Assembly (NCBI GenBank): GCA_020912385.1
Contig: CP087223.1
Coordinates: 310,001 to 374,000, forward strand
From: Neofusicoccum parvum
Taxonomy: Eukaryota > Ascomycota > Dothideomycetes > Botryosphaeriales > Botryosphaeriaceae
Length of the DNA stretch: 64,000 nucleotides
Direction of reading: 5' to 3'
The notes below the pieces were generated by a model. It worked only from the letters and a program-made list of their open reading frames with translations. It ran no database searches and was not told where the DNA came from. The stretch's first letter is position 1; every line of letters starts with the position of its first letter. Of this stretch, positions 1 to 10,812 are shown one piece after another. A program made the position numbers and the translations under genes.

Positions 1-772
1 TGTGGAGAATATTCAATCCGCATACGACGTGCGCCATGGCAGCCTTCGTGTCGCCCTGAAGAAATTCAAGGCACGTGAAGAGCAAGCATGTGGACAGGTA
101 GACCAAAGCTGACTGCGGGCAGCCTGAGTTCTGCTGGTAGAGGCATTGAATGGCTTTGTTGTAGTTTGAGAATACCAGAGACCTGTCTTGCGGTTGCGTT
201 AGGCTCACAGTTGTTTGCATCTGCTCGTAAGCCGAGCCTACCGCGATGAGGGCGTAGCGAACCGCCGGCTGGCTGTGGCTGAGTTGGAGGACCGTCCGGT
301 CCCAAAATCCCTCCTCGCACCACCCGGAAAGACTGGCAGCGGTGCGGGACAGGAAAAAGTCTAGAGATCGACGTTCTCGGATATTTTCTGGGAGATCGAA
401 GAGCTGGCGAGACGCGGAAGCAGCGCCGACGATGTTGAGACTGCGTTCGGGCTGATTTGCTGAGACCACTACAGTTGCCTTTGCAGGCCCGGAATAGCCG
501 AGGCAGATGCGGCCACTCCCGACACATCTGGTTTGCGGGCCATTGGATCAGAATCCATCTGAGCAGACCGTAACGAATGCATATGATGTGAAACAATAGC
601 GTTGGCGACTCACCGTTGGCATTCCGGCTTTTGCTTATCGCACTTGACGCTTCGGTTCCTGGACAAGAGTTAGCCCGTGCTTCGCTGCCCTTTTCCTCTG
701 CTGCACGAACCTGCAGGTGGTGCAAGCATCCCAAGCTTCGGCAAGCTTCCTGCGGCTCAGCTTTGTCGGCAT
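1..772 (-). CDS. Zn2Cys6 transcription factor, 5' part (runs off left edge)
   Basis: The protein starts at 772 and is spliced from three exons: 772-711, 658-614 and 527 to beyond position 1. Introns are 710-659 and 613-528, both GT..AG. Joining them gives a perfect zinc binuclear cluster, C-x2-C-x6-C-x6-C-x2-C-x6-C, with the basic stretch RNRSVKCDKQKPEC and then QRCVGSGRICLGYSGP. The third exon stays open to the window edge. It holds the helical segment seen after the finger in many fungal regulators (RSLDFFLSRTAASL, then RYALIAVGSAYEQ and LSTCLLFTCLEFLQGD). It is probably a nuclear DNA-binding regulator; its target is unknown. The longest open frame over this stretch (66-734) is a shadow, since the true frame needs both introns. 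The C-terminus is outside the window. Confidence 0.85.
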
Positions 773-1046
773 TTGTTCTTCAGGGCGACGAAAAGGCAAA
801 GTCATATGGGTGAAAAGCCGGAGTGAACGTTTCAGGAGATCAATTGGAGGCCGTTCCAAGCCACTTGTCCTGTTAGGGACAGGTTTAGCCTTGCTATGTT
901 TGGAAAGGTGTAGTGCAGTCATGACCGGGTTGCCTATTCGGGCCTGGATGCGGCGCTAGCCGGCCGTCATCGTCGACCGAGGACCCTGCCCCACTTGGGC
1001 GCGTTAGTGTCCGTCGATCCGTGCTTGGCTGTCAGCATTGCATATT

Positions 1047-1197
1047 CGAGGTCGGTTCGTGTAGAATTGCAACACGTCCCTTTTACACCTGGGCAGTTGA
1101 AGCATTCGTCTGGACGCAAATGTGCAGTGAAGTGAATATCAACCACGTCTGGACGAATTCTCTAACTGACCTTGCAATATTATCCGAATCGACCTCG
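1047..1197. mobile_element. MITE-like element with terminal inverted repeats (copy 1)
   Basis: The ends are inverted: CGAGGTCGGTTCG at the left and CGAATCGACCTCG at the right. Just inside, ATTGCAA and TTGCAAT also mirror each other. The interior shares GAAGCATTC-T-GGACGCAAATGTGCAGTGA with the element near 56.3 kb. About 150 bp long with no coding capacity, so a non-autonomous DNA element is inferred. Confidence 0.7.
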
Positions 1198-1518
1198 TAC
1201 ATACCTGGAAGTGCCGCGGCATGGCTGGCGGTGAGCAAGGCTTCCTTTTGAATAGCGCCTCTTTTCGATCTGACTCGCGATGCTGCACTGAGGGTCTTCA
1301 TGGTAGGGTGCGTGAAATCATCGGGCCTGTCAACGAAGGTTCATAGGTGATTGATCAACTCTGCGTCGTCCCTACGCAAACACGGTAGCGGGAAAGGTGT
1401 ACATGTTTTAGGATGATGGGTCAGGATAATGATTCAACTCGTAAAGTGGAGTTTGCATCTCATTGATGTACCACCATCCTGCAGTCAGATACGTGAGAGG
1501 CTAAAATCTTACATGAAA
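1198..1518. other. Intergenic stretch
   Basis: No coding frame, RNA gene or repeat could be supported here. Confidence 0.5.
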
Positions 1519-2162
1519 TTAAAAATCAATAGACAAAACAGCTGTGCGCAAATAATTTTTAATGCGGTCCTCCACATTCTCCAGCTCCACGGTAATGTGA
1601 TCCCGCATCTCACATTAACCTGCTCATCAATCCTGGCGTCGATTAAGTACATACCTCATCCTTAGCCCCTTCAATAAGGTCCGACGTGTTCGTCTCCAGC
1701 CTGTTAAGCCGTTCATTGGTCTCATCTCTTGGGTTCTCGAGCTGCCCGGTGAGGCTTTCTTTCACGTCATGATTCTTGGTCACCTCTTCTTTCAAACGCT
1801 CGTAGCGTGCGGTCTCGTCTTCTCTTGACCGTCGTTCCGCTCCTTCGCATCAGCTTCTAACCCGGAAAGCGGCTGAGATAGCCTAACGAAGCGTCGAAGC
1901 ATCTCAGCATTGCGCTCTTCCAGAGCTGTCTGAAGGTGGGTCTGAATGCGCTCTTCTATCCGCGCTATTTGCTCCGTTATTTCTTTTCTTACCTCCCGTA
2001 GAAGGTACTCACGCGTTTGAGTCAGTTCATCCTTGCTGCGAGGCACGGCTTCGCTGTGTTGCCCAGCATGGGTGGGTTGATCGCCACCAGATTCTTTGCG
2101 AGCCCTCTTCAACGGTGGACAAAGCGGATGGTGTGCTCGCCGCCTTCAGATGAGCTGGCCAT
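1519..2162 (-). pseudogene. Remnant of coiled-coil / YDEL-linker family (copy 3)
   Basis: A start is seen at 2162 (MASSSEGGEHTIRFVH), followed almost at once, in another frame, by a basic stretch (KRARKE). Then comes a long charged helix, for example REYLLREVRKEITEQIARI and RYERLKEEVTKNHD. A frameshift lies between the GLEADAKERNDG segment and RYERLKEE. A possible intron donor (GTATGT) follows GAKDE, and the last stretch reads DHITVELENVEDRIKNYL. Compared with the relative at 44.95 kb, the globular N-terminal domain and proline-rich linker are missing, so this looks like an internally deleted, frameshifted copy. Function unknown. Confidence 0.5.
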
Positions 2163-2250
2163 GGTTACCAATGGTGAGAAGGCAGTCAGCTGGACAGTAG
2201 CATGCGGCAGGGATGTAAAAGAGAAACCCCGAGCTGCAATAGCAGTCGAA

Positions 2251-2292
2251 CCCACCCACCCAGGCTTTTCTTGTTTGAGCAGCCTTGGCTCA
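2251..2292 (+). repeat. Dispersed hairpin repeat, copy 1
   Basis: Reads CCCACCCAGGCTTTT, a loop, then GAGCAGCCTTGGCTC. CC-AGGCT can pair with AGCCTTGG. The same block recurs at 43.2, 47.2, 53.0, 59.9, 62.5 and 62.7 kb, always in this orientation. Here it lies about 90 bp upstream of the start of the coiled-coil remnant at 2162. Confidence 0.6.
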
Positions 2293-4321
2293 ATGCAACG
2301 GTGCGCGTCGCGACCGAGATCAGGCAACAGGGCTGGGATCACGGTCGGTAGCCGACAGTTCCGCCTGTACAGCCCCTGGCAGACCCTCGACGTTCCTTGC
2401 GGAGCGTGAGAGCACAAAGCATGGCCTGCTCGCCAATAACGAGCCCTGTGCGGAAGTCTCCGGCTGGCGAGCGGTGACCGCGGGGGCGATGGCGATAGCG
2501 ATGGTGATGGCGATGGTGATGGCGATGGTTATGGTTGATGAACGGACGCTGATGAGGACAAGCGGAGAAGTGGAGAGGTGGCTGGCGTCAGCGTGGGCGG
2601 ATCAAAGCCGGACCGCACAAGGACCCTCAACGTCTCCGCCACCACGTCTTCCCCATCGTCAGCCGCCTCGTTGTCCCCATCTTCCGTCCGCATCACCGCT
2701 GCTGACCCGTGTCTCCAGCGCCATGGCCGCCCACGAGCTCTCCGTCACCGGCACCTCTGCTACGGTAGAATAGCCGGGCGGCGACAACGCCCCGCTCTTC
2801 CCGACGCCAGGCCTTCCTCAAGCCACGGGCTCGCGTCTCCTACAATCACTTTGTGATGCGGGTGTACTGCCGCCCTGTCGCTCCGCCTTTGTCAACCCAC
2901 CTCGCCACTCGGCTCGGCGAGCAGCCACCTTCCCCTTACACGAACGCGTTTTGGGCGGAGATTCTCTACATGCACTCGCCTCGGTCACGGATTCCACCAT
3001 CTACCCAGCCGAGGATATGTTTCTAGACACGTTGGAAATACTATGACAATTTCGCAGAACAAGTTTTTGTCAATACGGACATGGATACGTCACACAGATG
3101 CACAGGGGTCTTAGGATACAAGGGTGGAACCGTAGGCTGGCTCAAAAGCGCCCATGCGCGTGCGGAGACGTCTGACGCGACACATGGGCTTTTCCTCTCC
3201 TGGCCAGTCGAAGTCTTGGGTTAGTAGGCGGCAACGATGCAGCAGGATTTGAACGCCGTGCTCGAAGCCGATGGGTCACATGCTGGGTGTGAAAGCCTCG
3301 CCGGTAGGTTGGCTGAGGTCGAAAAGCTAGTGGAACATTTGTCGTCATAATTACCCGAGGTGGCTGGTGATGACGGTGATGATAATGCTGACGCACGCGT
3401 TGTATGCGATTGCAAGAGATATCGCTCGCTGGCAATTCCGCAAGCCCGATTGCAATGAGAATATTGAACTCCATTATTGCGAAAGATGATGCTGTTGAGG
3501 AAGATGAAGATGCCGTTCACAGCTGCAGAGCGCTTGAAGCGGAGAAGGTCCCTACGCTGGCTGCTCCGTTCAACCCCTGGCATGCAAGCGCTTCCCCCAA
3601 CGGAGGATCCGAGGCTTGGCTTACCGTGCTGTATTGCTCCTTGTCCTCGGCTAGATTGGTGTCATTGATGTATTCCAAGAATACTACAAACTGCATAAGA
3701 TGAAAGTAAAATCCAAGTTCGTGGATTCCATCCATTGAGGTACGCTTTTCATGGAAGATCTTGAGTCGCATGTAAGATCTCTACGGCCCTCGCCATACCA
3801 TTCCTATTGGAATATAAGTAAAACTTTGTCAAAGGAGAAAAGAATGAAACACAATCGTTTCAGCGTTCTACCTGTAGTTGGACTCACGATGGTATCTTTC
3901 TCTACCGAGTACAAAAAGGTGTTTTTCCGTCTTCGCGCTTGCCAGCGTTCCTGGTTCTCTGCTCCGCAAGTCTGCTCTCCTCCTGCGTGCTTCCAACTCC
4001 CTATCTTCAAACAAACTCGTCACCTCCTCTCTGACATGGCCTCGCTACCCGGGCTCGGCCTGATGCATCTCGACATGCGTAGCGGCGTTTTATGTCAATT
4101 ACTTCGGATTGGTCAGTCGGCTGCGGCCACCAGAAAAGCCGATGGATGCAACGATCAACGAAAGGCAATGGCGAAGTTCGAAACGATGCCGGTTCAGCAG
4201 ATTGGAGTTGGGCACAATGCGGCCGTTATATTCTCGAGCTTGGAACTAGCTCGGAATTTTCCTCCACAGAACATGCGTCTCATCTTTGATTTGATTCAGC
4301 GAGTTTACATGAAGCAGGCCC
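2293..4321. other. Gene-poor stretch
   Basis: No frame here shows a family signature or a credible exon structure. Open frames on both strands (for example 3751-4416 plus) have compositions typical of chance frames. A short simple repeat lies at 2487-2539. Confidence 0.45.
2487..2539 (+). repeat. GATGGY hexanucleotide microsatellite
   Basis: Imperfect tandem GATGGC / GATGGT units over about 53 bp, with no coding context recognised. Confidence 0.7.
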
Positions 4322-5485
4322 CTACTCCGTCTGCACTCCCAACGCTCTGTACACAGCCTGCACACATGCTTTCGAGCGGTCATTCCCAAAGACAACGTTC
4401 TCCATCTTGTTCATGACGTACGAAATGGTCATCCGCCTCTCCACATCAACAATTCCCACCGAGCCACCCCACCCTCCCCAGAAGCAAATGCGGCCGTCCG
4501 GCAGCCACTTCGCCTCCGTATGCTTTCCCGTCAACCCATACCCGATCCCAAAGCGGAATGGCAAGCCCGCCGCCAGATCGACGCTGTCCGCCTGCTGCTG
4601 GAAGATGAGATCAATCGTCTTCGGCGACAGCAACTGCACGTCTCCAACCCTGCCATCCAGCGCAATTGCCGACAAGATCCGCGCCACGCCTCGCGCATTG
4701 CCATGCCCGTTCGCGGCACCCACCTCCGCGCAGCGCCACTGCGGCGTATTCGCAATGCTCGCGTCGACCGGCGGATTCGCAAACGTCTTGACGGTCACCA
4801 GCCCCATCCCGTTCTTCGCCACCAAGCTGTCCGCCGCGGCCTTGGCGGGCGGCGGCACGATTTCCGCAACGCGGGCCCAGTCCGCCTCGGCCGCGCCCAG
4901 CTGGAAGTCGGCGCGCAGCGGGCCGGCGATCTCGTCGGCGACGAACTGCCTCAGCGACTTGCCGGTCGTGCGCCGCACCAGCTCGCCGACCAGGCTGCCC
5001 ATCGTCAGGCTGTGGTAGCCGAACGCGGTGCCGGGCGGCCAGAACGGCGCCTGCCGCGCGAGCAGCGCCGTCGACTTCTCCGTGTCGAGGATGTCCGCCA
5101 TCGTCATCGGCGCCTCCCAGCCTGACACGCCGGACGTGTGCGACAGGACGTGGCGCACTTCGACGTCCTGCTTCCCGTTGGCCGCGAACTCGGGCCAGTG
5201 CTTGGACACCTTGTCGGAGGGCGACAGGATGCCGCGCTCGATGAGCAGCAGGCCGGCGAGGGCGGTGATGGTTTTGGACGTCGACCAGACTGTGGTGATG
5301 GTGTCTTTGGTCCAGGCACGTGCGCGCGCTGCGTCGGCGTAGCCGCCCCACAGGTCAACGACGTCGTGGCCGTCGATGTTGACCACGATAGATGCCCCGA
5401 GCTCGTCGCCTGAGTCGAGGAAGCCTTGCAGGAGCGTCTCAACTTCTTTGAACCGGGGGTCGCATGTGCCTTGTACTGGTGCCAT
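4322..5485 (-). CDS. Class-C beta-lactamase-like serine hydrolase (EstB type)
   Basis: Uninterrupted frame of about 387 residues, the usual size for the fungal beta-lactamase/transpeptidase-like esterase family. The S-x-x-K nucleophile motif is STSK in WSTSKTITALAGLLL, near residue 70, and the family Tyr motif is YHS in FGYHSLTMGSLVGELV. Start at 5485 (MAPVQGTCDPRF) is preferred to the in-frame ATG at 5542, because family homology begins there. No signal peptide is evident. Such enzymes hydrolyse or transfer esters; fungal members occur in polyketide and meroterpenoid pathways, so this gene, about 8.4 kb from the cluster, could be an outlying member. That link is inference. It is the only intact gene between the left-edge regulator and the cluster. 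Confidence 0.85.
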   Translation of the reverse strand: MAPVQGTCDPRFKEVETLLQGFLDSGDELGASIVVNIDGHDVVDLWGGYADAARARAWTKDTITTVWSTSKTITALAGLLLIERGILSPSDKVSKHWPEFAANGKQDVEVRHVLSHTSGVSGWEAPMTMADILDTEKSTALLARQAPFWPPGTAFGYHSLTMGSLVGELVRRTTGKSLRQFVADEIAGPLRADFQLGAAEADWARVAEIVPPPAKAAADSLVAKNGMGLVTVKTFANPPVDASIANTPQWRCAEVGAANGHGNARGVARILSAIALDGRVGDVQLLSPKTIDLIFQQQADSVDLAAGLPFRFGIGYGLTGKHTEAKWLPDGRICFWGGWGGSVGIVDVERRMTISYVMNKMENVVFGNDRSKACVQAVYRALGVQTE

Positions 5486-5542
5486 GGTTGGAGCTTTGGT
5501 GGGTTGATTGGAGTCCTGGATGGGAGTTTTTGAAGGACGCAC

Positions 5543-6126
5543 GAGATACGAGGATCAGATGTGGTGGGATGAAGCGGACTATATACGTCGGATATAGATG
5601 GGGGCCATAACGTACGCCTGGCCGGGGTTATCGGATCAATGTCCGTATGGGCCGAAAATCTCAAAATCGCGCATTCCTTGCCAATCATGTCTTGTTGGAA
5701 AAGTTGGAGTCCCCACTGAGGCGCATGCTCTCCACCATTGCTCGTGTCTTGCGCTCTCGCGATGTCGGTTCTTGCTTCCCTTGTCTGCCTGCAGCGTTTC
5801 TCAATCCGGAATGGTCAAGCCCATTCCGTTACTGTTTAATTCTTTTCAATGCTGCAGACATTTTTTGAGGAATACGCCTGGAGTTTAAAAGAGTTCGAAA
5901 TAGTAGAAACACTTTTATGGTTAGGATCTGTGACTTTTATTTTTAGCAGGACCAAATCTCAAGTGAATTAATCGCAAGCCTGTGCATAGGACCTACGCTG
6001 CAGACAGACTCTCTTAGTAGACCGTCGGGCGGCCGTGCGTGGTTCTCTACCGGTTATAATTTAGCTAAGCAATATAATTAAAGAACTTACGATAGTTAGT
6101 AGTAGTAGAGTATCTACGCGAGTAAT
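5543..6126. other. Upstream region of the hydrolase, then AT-rich DNA
   Basis: Includes the presumed promoter of the hydrolase (reading leftwards). From about 5.88 kb the DNA turns AT-rich up to the solo LTR. No gene seen. Confidence 0.5.
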
Positions 6127-6131
6127 AGTAT

Positions 6132-6596
6132 TGTTACGGCGCAGTCGTTGCAGAATGAGGGAAACAGTAGAGAGGCAGCAAGCGGGGCAAAGACACACGC
6201 CGCGAGGAAGACCCACAGCAGTTACGTGTGTCACGTGCTGCCAAGGCAGTGCTCTCGCTGCTCCCCTCATAAAAATGAGGAGCAAACAGAGCAGCCCTAG
6301 ATGCTCTGACTGATCTGCCCCTCAATATACGGAGCACCCAGAGCAACCATCAGATTGTATAGACCTCTCCTATGTATATAAACTACGCTCCCTAGCATAG
6401 CTTTGACCTTTGTGGTCAACTTCGATAATCAATCTACACCATTGATTAGTAACACGGCCTTCGCACGCAGTGCTCAGTCACGTGTATTCGTTCACACTTG
6501 TTCTCTCCCCTACCTTGTACCCACTCAAGGTAAACCCTACACGGCTTACCACCCTCTTTGGTGTTTGATCCTTAGAGGCAGAGGCCCGCCGTTACA
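6132..6596 (-). mobile_element. Solo LTR of a retrotransposon (copy 1)
   Basis: Boundaries are set by TGTTACGG at the left and CCGTTACA at the right, flanked by a perfect 5-bp direct repeat AGTAT (6127-6131 and 6597-6601), i.e. a target-site duplication. Read on the minus strand it aligns with the element at 26931-27376: shared blocks are GGGTTTACCTTGAG, AGTTGACCACAAAGG and TTATATAC. No internal retroelement coding region is present, so a solo LTR left by recombination is inferred. Confidence 0.8.
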
Positions 6597-6601
6597 AGTA
6601 T

Positions 6602-7720
6602 ACCTTATCTTATATATCTCTTATTTTACTACTAGAGCTTTACGCGCTCCTACTACCTTCTAACATAATTCTATAATACCTCTTCTAGTATTAAAGCGTT
6701 AGTATCTATACGTCTACTAGAGTTACTAGAGTTACTTAATATTAAATTTACTACCTCTACCTTTTATAGTAGCGTCTACGCCTTAATTAGCTTAAAATTA
6801 TTAGAAGATTCTTTCGTAGCGGGCGCGGTAGGCGTAGCGAGTATAGTAGGCGTAGCGGGCGTAGCAGCGCTTCTAGGAGGAACTAATCCCTGAATATTAA
6901 CCGCGATTAGAACCGCCTTGCACGGCCGTCCGACGGTCTGCCAAAAGAGTCTATCCGCAGCGCGGTACGCGCTCGCGGTCACCTTGCTAAACTCGTAGAG
7001 CCCAAGATCGACGGTGACAGTCTCGTCTCTCAGGCCTTCCGTTGCCCCCTCAGTGAAGACCTTTCTGTGCTGCCGCGGCGCTCGAAGCGCACGCCAACTC
7101 TGTGGCATACGCCTTGCGCATTTCGCTTGACCCTGTTCAGTCTGCTCCCAATGTCATGCTTCATGTCGTGGGAGTGGTGTTGCTCTTGAGGGGCTGGATC
7201 CGAAGCAATTCTTGGTGGGATGTGACCCATGTGACTCCATGGTGGATCTTTCTGCAAAGCGTATGTGCTTGTGTATGAATCATTATCTTCTTCAACGATA
7301 TTTCTTTTTCTCTTCACTCTATATGCTTTGTCTACTGACACACACTTGTACCCAGATTCGTGCTGGTCGTGACATTATCGATGCTCTGCAGAGTGCGAGG
7401 TTGTGCTGCATGAAGCGCAGCGTGGGCGACTGTGCCGTCACGCTTTCAACCTTCTATACAATTGTGAATCTCTCGTAATACGTAAGCGCATACCGCCACA
7501 TACCGCGCACCATTCCCTTGGCGGTAAACTTTGGATTGTAAGAATCACGCGCCGCGCCCTTCATTGCCATGGTTTCATCACCTTCTCCTCCCTCGACGGG
7601 CACTACTATCCAGGAAACACTCAGGCTTCGAATGTGCGGTCTTGGAATTGATTCGAGCGCCTCTTGGTACGGTGATAACACCAATACGTCACCAGAAGCT
7701 GTTGCATTTTAGTCACGTTG
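6602..7720. other. AT-rich then unassigned sequence
   Basis: The first 200 bp are strongly AT-rich, as expected of RIP-mutated repeat DNA. The rest has moderate composition and several open frames below 110 codons, none with recognisable motifs. Confidence 0.45.
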
Positions 7721-7836
7721 GTATCACGTGTATTTACATTCCACTGCGAGACGGTTAAGAAGGGGGCTTCCCCCACCTCCCTTCCCTCTTCGCGAGAATC
7801 CACTCATTTGACTGCCATCCTCAATTTTTTCAATAG
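7721..7836 (+). repeat. Dispersed repeat family R, copy 1
   Basis: Shares GTATCACGTGTATTT, the block ACCTCCCTTCCCTCTTCGCGA and the tail GAATCCACTCATT with 20500-20600 (same strand), and extends into ATTTTTTCAAT like 36186-36320 (opposite strand). The middle differs from the other two copies. It ends where hydrolase homology of the next pseudogene stops, which suggests insertion into that gene. Confidence 0.55.
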
Positions 7837-7849
7837 AAGCACTACCACT

Positions 7850-8340
7850 GACGTCAAAAACCTCGTTGGAGCCCCCGCGACGATGAGTCTCGCGGGTATG
7901 CCTTCATCTCTGGCGAGATGCCCCAGGATGATGGCGATGTTGCCGCCCGCCGCCCGCGGACACGCCACCCCCGAATATCCGATCGTGATTGATGTTGAAC
8001 CTTTCTTTCCCGCTGATGTAGACATGCTGCAGAGCAGCGAAGGAGTCGAGAATACCAGAAGGGGGTTTCAGGCACCAGACGGTATGCAACATCGATGACG
8101 GCTACGCTGACAAGGTGGCATGTGTGCTTGCATATATGCGCCTTGGTGTCCACGTCTCCCAGACCCCATCCTGTGCCCCAAGGTGCTCTAGCACGTGATA
8201 AGGGAATCCCATTACCGCCGCCGTAAAAGTCAATGTGAACGGGCCACGGTCCTTGACTCGATAGAATGCGCTGACCGACCAAGGCAGCCTTCTCTTCCTT
8301 GATCTGTCCGACTGCTCGGCCAAGTTCAGGATCCCTCCAC
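7850..8340 (-). pseudogene. Alpha/beta-hydrolase (HSL-like) remnant
   Basis: Pieces of a hormone-sensitive-lipase-like hydrolase can be read in order on the minus strand but in different frames: DPELGRAVGQIKEEKAAL, an oxyanion-hole region VHIDFYGGG, the strand VAVIDVAYRLVPETPF, and the nucleophile-elbow region ending AAGGNIAIILGHLARDE. The usual GDSAGG elbow is spoiled, and at least two frameshifts separate the blocks. The C-terminal third with the catalytic Asp and His is absent; homology stops beside the repeat at 7.7-7.84 kb. It abuts a flavin monooxygenase remnant in the other orientation. Confidence 0.7.
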
Positions 8341-8345
8341 CCCTT

Positions 8346-9245
8346 GCTTGGAGGGTGAGCCGTGAGAAGATGCGTCAGGTCTTTTTGGTCGGGATCGAGG
8401 AGCATGTCGAGTGGGGAAAGCGCATCAACGGCGTGGAGGTCGCATCGTCGGGTGGCGTGCGGGTGACGTTTGAGGACGGTAGGTATGAGGGATGGCTTGT
8501 CATCGGCGCGGACGGGAGCAACTCAGCCGTTCGGAAATTCCTGGCTCCTTCCGCACACCAAAACGAACAGCTGCCTTTCAGATTTACCGTCGTGGCGGTG
8601 GACATGTTCCTCGACCAAGTCAAGCCGCTTCGCGACTTGGATCCGCTTCTCTTCCAAGGCCTTCACCCTGCCACAAGGACATTTATGTGGTTCTTTACCT
8701 TCGAGACGCTATCCGTCAAAAAGTCCAAAGGAAGTGCAAACGAGCAATACCGGGTGCAGCTCAACATGTCCTGGCCGGTCGAAAAGCAGGAAGACGAGGT
8801 GGCAGGGACCAACGAAGCAAGACTGGCGTTTATGAAGACTCCTGGCCAAGGACTTTGACGCAAAGGTACGCCACGCCTTTGGAAACATCGACGAAGGTAC
8901 TCAAGTCACGGAAATCAGGCTTGTGGACTGGCCATGTCTGGATTGGGACAACAGGGGAGGCCTCGTCACGCTGGCTGGCGATGCAGCCCACACAGTGACC
9001 ATGTACAGAGGCGAAGCCGCAACAATGGCCTGTTGGACGTATTTCATCTTTGCAGAACGCTGCAGAAGATACACAGGTGAGATGCAGCACAGAAGACGGC
9101 GGTTGGAGTGTACGAAACGGAGATGAAGGGCAGGACGAAGCTTGCAGTCGCCATGAGCCGACAAGCTTGCATCGACGCGCACACGTGGGAGAACTTGAAC
9201 GAGCATTGTGCCATTCTTAGCCGTCGAGCCATTGTAGCTACATAG
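8346..9245 (+). pseudogene. FAD-dependent monooxygenase remnant (N-terminus missing)
   Basis: Homology starts at SREKMRQVFLVGI and reads through the DG motif (VIGADGSNSAVRKFL), then the middle domain (LFQGLHPATRTFMWFFTF). After a frameshift near 8.85 kb it continues as KDFDAKVRHAFGNIDEG and the second FAD-binding motif (LVTLAGDAAHTVTM). At least one more frame change separates this from NNGLLDVFHLCRTLQKI and the last helix, ending at 9245. The N-terminal Rossmann segment with GxGxxG is lost at the junction with the hydrolase remnant. Intact relatives hydroxylate or epoxidise aromatic and prenylated metabolites; this copy should be inactive. Confidence 0.75.
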
Positions 9246-9780
9246 ATTGAGCTGCTGTGAATTCCCAGATATCGAGCACCTCTCCCTGCTTCCGGAACCG
9301 TTACCGATCCGGATATGTTGACCTCTGGTTTACCTGTTGTTTATACGCTAAATATTAGGTACTCTTTGAATGAAAAAAGAGTAATCTGATTTACCAGTTT
9401 ACGGATATTCCTTTTACTCAAATAAATATATAAAGTGTAGGAATAGTAGGAAGGCTATGTTAGTTAAAGGTAAGCGCTGAATGCATATAGGCACGAAACG
9501 TACCTTAGGATACTCTTAAATATATGTAGTAGAATTATTGGTTTAAATAAATAAATAAATTCATTTTCATCCCGATTTAGCTCCCTTACGGGTCCATGCG
9601 GGGTAGGCTATCTATAGTAGTTTACACGAGGGGGAAAACCTTTCCTAGGTAGAAAACCTCTCCTCTCTTTATATTGGGTGCGTTACCCCTTCTTTTCCCG
9701 TTTTTCTGCTTACCAGTAGTGGCTGCTGTGGCAGTCCTACAATTACCCTAGGTATTGATTCCTAGCTCTCTCATTCCATC
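9246..9780. other. AT-rich intergenic DNA
   Basis: AT-rich with short A/T runs and no coding frame. The right part may be the 3' untranslated tail of the LINE remnant, which reads leftwards into it. Confidence 0.45.
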
Positions 9781-10010
9781 CTAGTCTCCTTGGTCCACTG
9801 GGTCCTCCTGGTCCTCTTGGTTTTCCTGGTCCATTTCCTTCGGCAGGCTAAATTGGCCTAGCAGCCCCAGCTTTAGAAACCACTCCGTGGCCGTATAGAC
9901 TCCTTTCTTTGTTGTCAGCAGAGTGCGGTAGTCTGTGGTTTGAGCTTTATAAAGCATCTGGGCTCTGCCTGCTTGGAAGTGAGGACAGAACAAGAGGATA
10001 TGCTTTGGAG
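9781..10010 (-). mobile_element. LINE-type retrotransposon tail (Tad-like), 5' truncated
   Basis: The minus strand encodes the C-terminal end typical of fungal non-LTR elements: PKHILLFCPHFQAGRAQ, the H-x-L-x-x-C-P zinc-knuckle-like motif after RNase H, then DYRTLLTTKKG and ATEWFLKLGLLGQF, ending in an acidic tail. Nothing of the reverse transcriptase or RNase H domains is found upstream, so this is a 5'-truncated or decayed copy. Confidence 0.7.
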
Positions 10011-10293
10011 AATTATTGGTTTATATCTTTCAGATTACAAGATGAAAATAAAGCCAATTCTTATGAAAGATCTCATGGAAGAAGTTGTAGATTTATCAAA
10101 TGAACGCTGATCCAGTCTAAATTTGAGACTTATATACATTTCCATTAATAGATCTCTTACGAGCATCTGATTTAGCTTTACTTTCAATGTATTTAATCCC
10201 AAAATGTCCATCAGCTTCAGTGGGCGCAGCCGCCGTATCATACTCGTTTCGCCCCGCTCTTGCAATCTACACCTCAATCCACGTCCTGCCACC

Positions 10294-10812
10294 ATGAGTG
10301 CCTGCAGCCCCTGCGCTGACTTGGTATGCATCTTCGACTCTCCCCCATCCTATCCGAACTAACGGTACATCTAGAAGCAACGCTGCGAGTGTAGCGTGCC
10401 TTGCCTTCGCTGCAGACGTCACTGTCAGGTGTGTGAGAGTAGAGCGCCGAGACACATTCGTGATACCGCGCAAGGCGAATCCAGACCGCCGCCGCACAAG
10501 ATCCTGGTATCCCGCTCAAGGGCAGGATGCTCGTCATGTGAGGCCAGGTGCGGAATTCCCGTTTGATCTTCACATGTTGCAGGCGTCTGACCTCCCACTG
10601 CCTGATCAAGACGCAAGATGTGTGACGAAGCAAGGCCGCGCTGCACCGATTGCGAGAGGCTGGATTTGGAGTGCACATTTCTGAGCTCATCCACGCGGCG
10701 GCACAACCAGGATGAACTACAACACTCCCCCGCGCTGTCGGAAGTGCATTTTGAAAGATCACCATCGCTGGCAGATCGAAGTGTAGTGTTCGATCAGGAC
10801 AAGGAACACTAA
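10294..10812 (+). CDS. N-terminal part of a regulator with two tandem Zn2Cys6 domains
   Basis: Three exons, 10294-10323, 10375-10547 and 10611-10812, with GT..AG introns 10324-10374 (branch AACTAAC) and 10548-10610, give a 134-residue frame. The first 30 residues form C-x2-C-x6-C-x5-C-x2-C-x6-C (MSACSPCADLKQRC, then PCLRCRRHCQVC). About 40 residues later a second complete cluster follows, C-x2-C-x6-C-x6-C-x2-C-x6-C (AGCSSCEARRKMC, then RCTDCERLDLEC). Two binuclear zinc clusters in one regulator are unusual. The frame stops at 10810-10812, but regulator sequence continues downstream in other frames, so the gene is probably broken rather than naturally short. Confidence 0.7.

Noticed and set aside
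66..734. A 222-codon open frame on the minus strand
   Set aside because: It is a shadow of the Zn2Cys6 gene; the true frame, with two introns, gives a perfect zinc cluster.
3751..4416. A 221-codon plus-strand frame
   Set aside because: No motif, atypical composition, and it runs into the antisense of the serine hydrolase.
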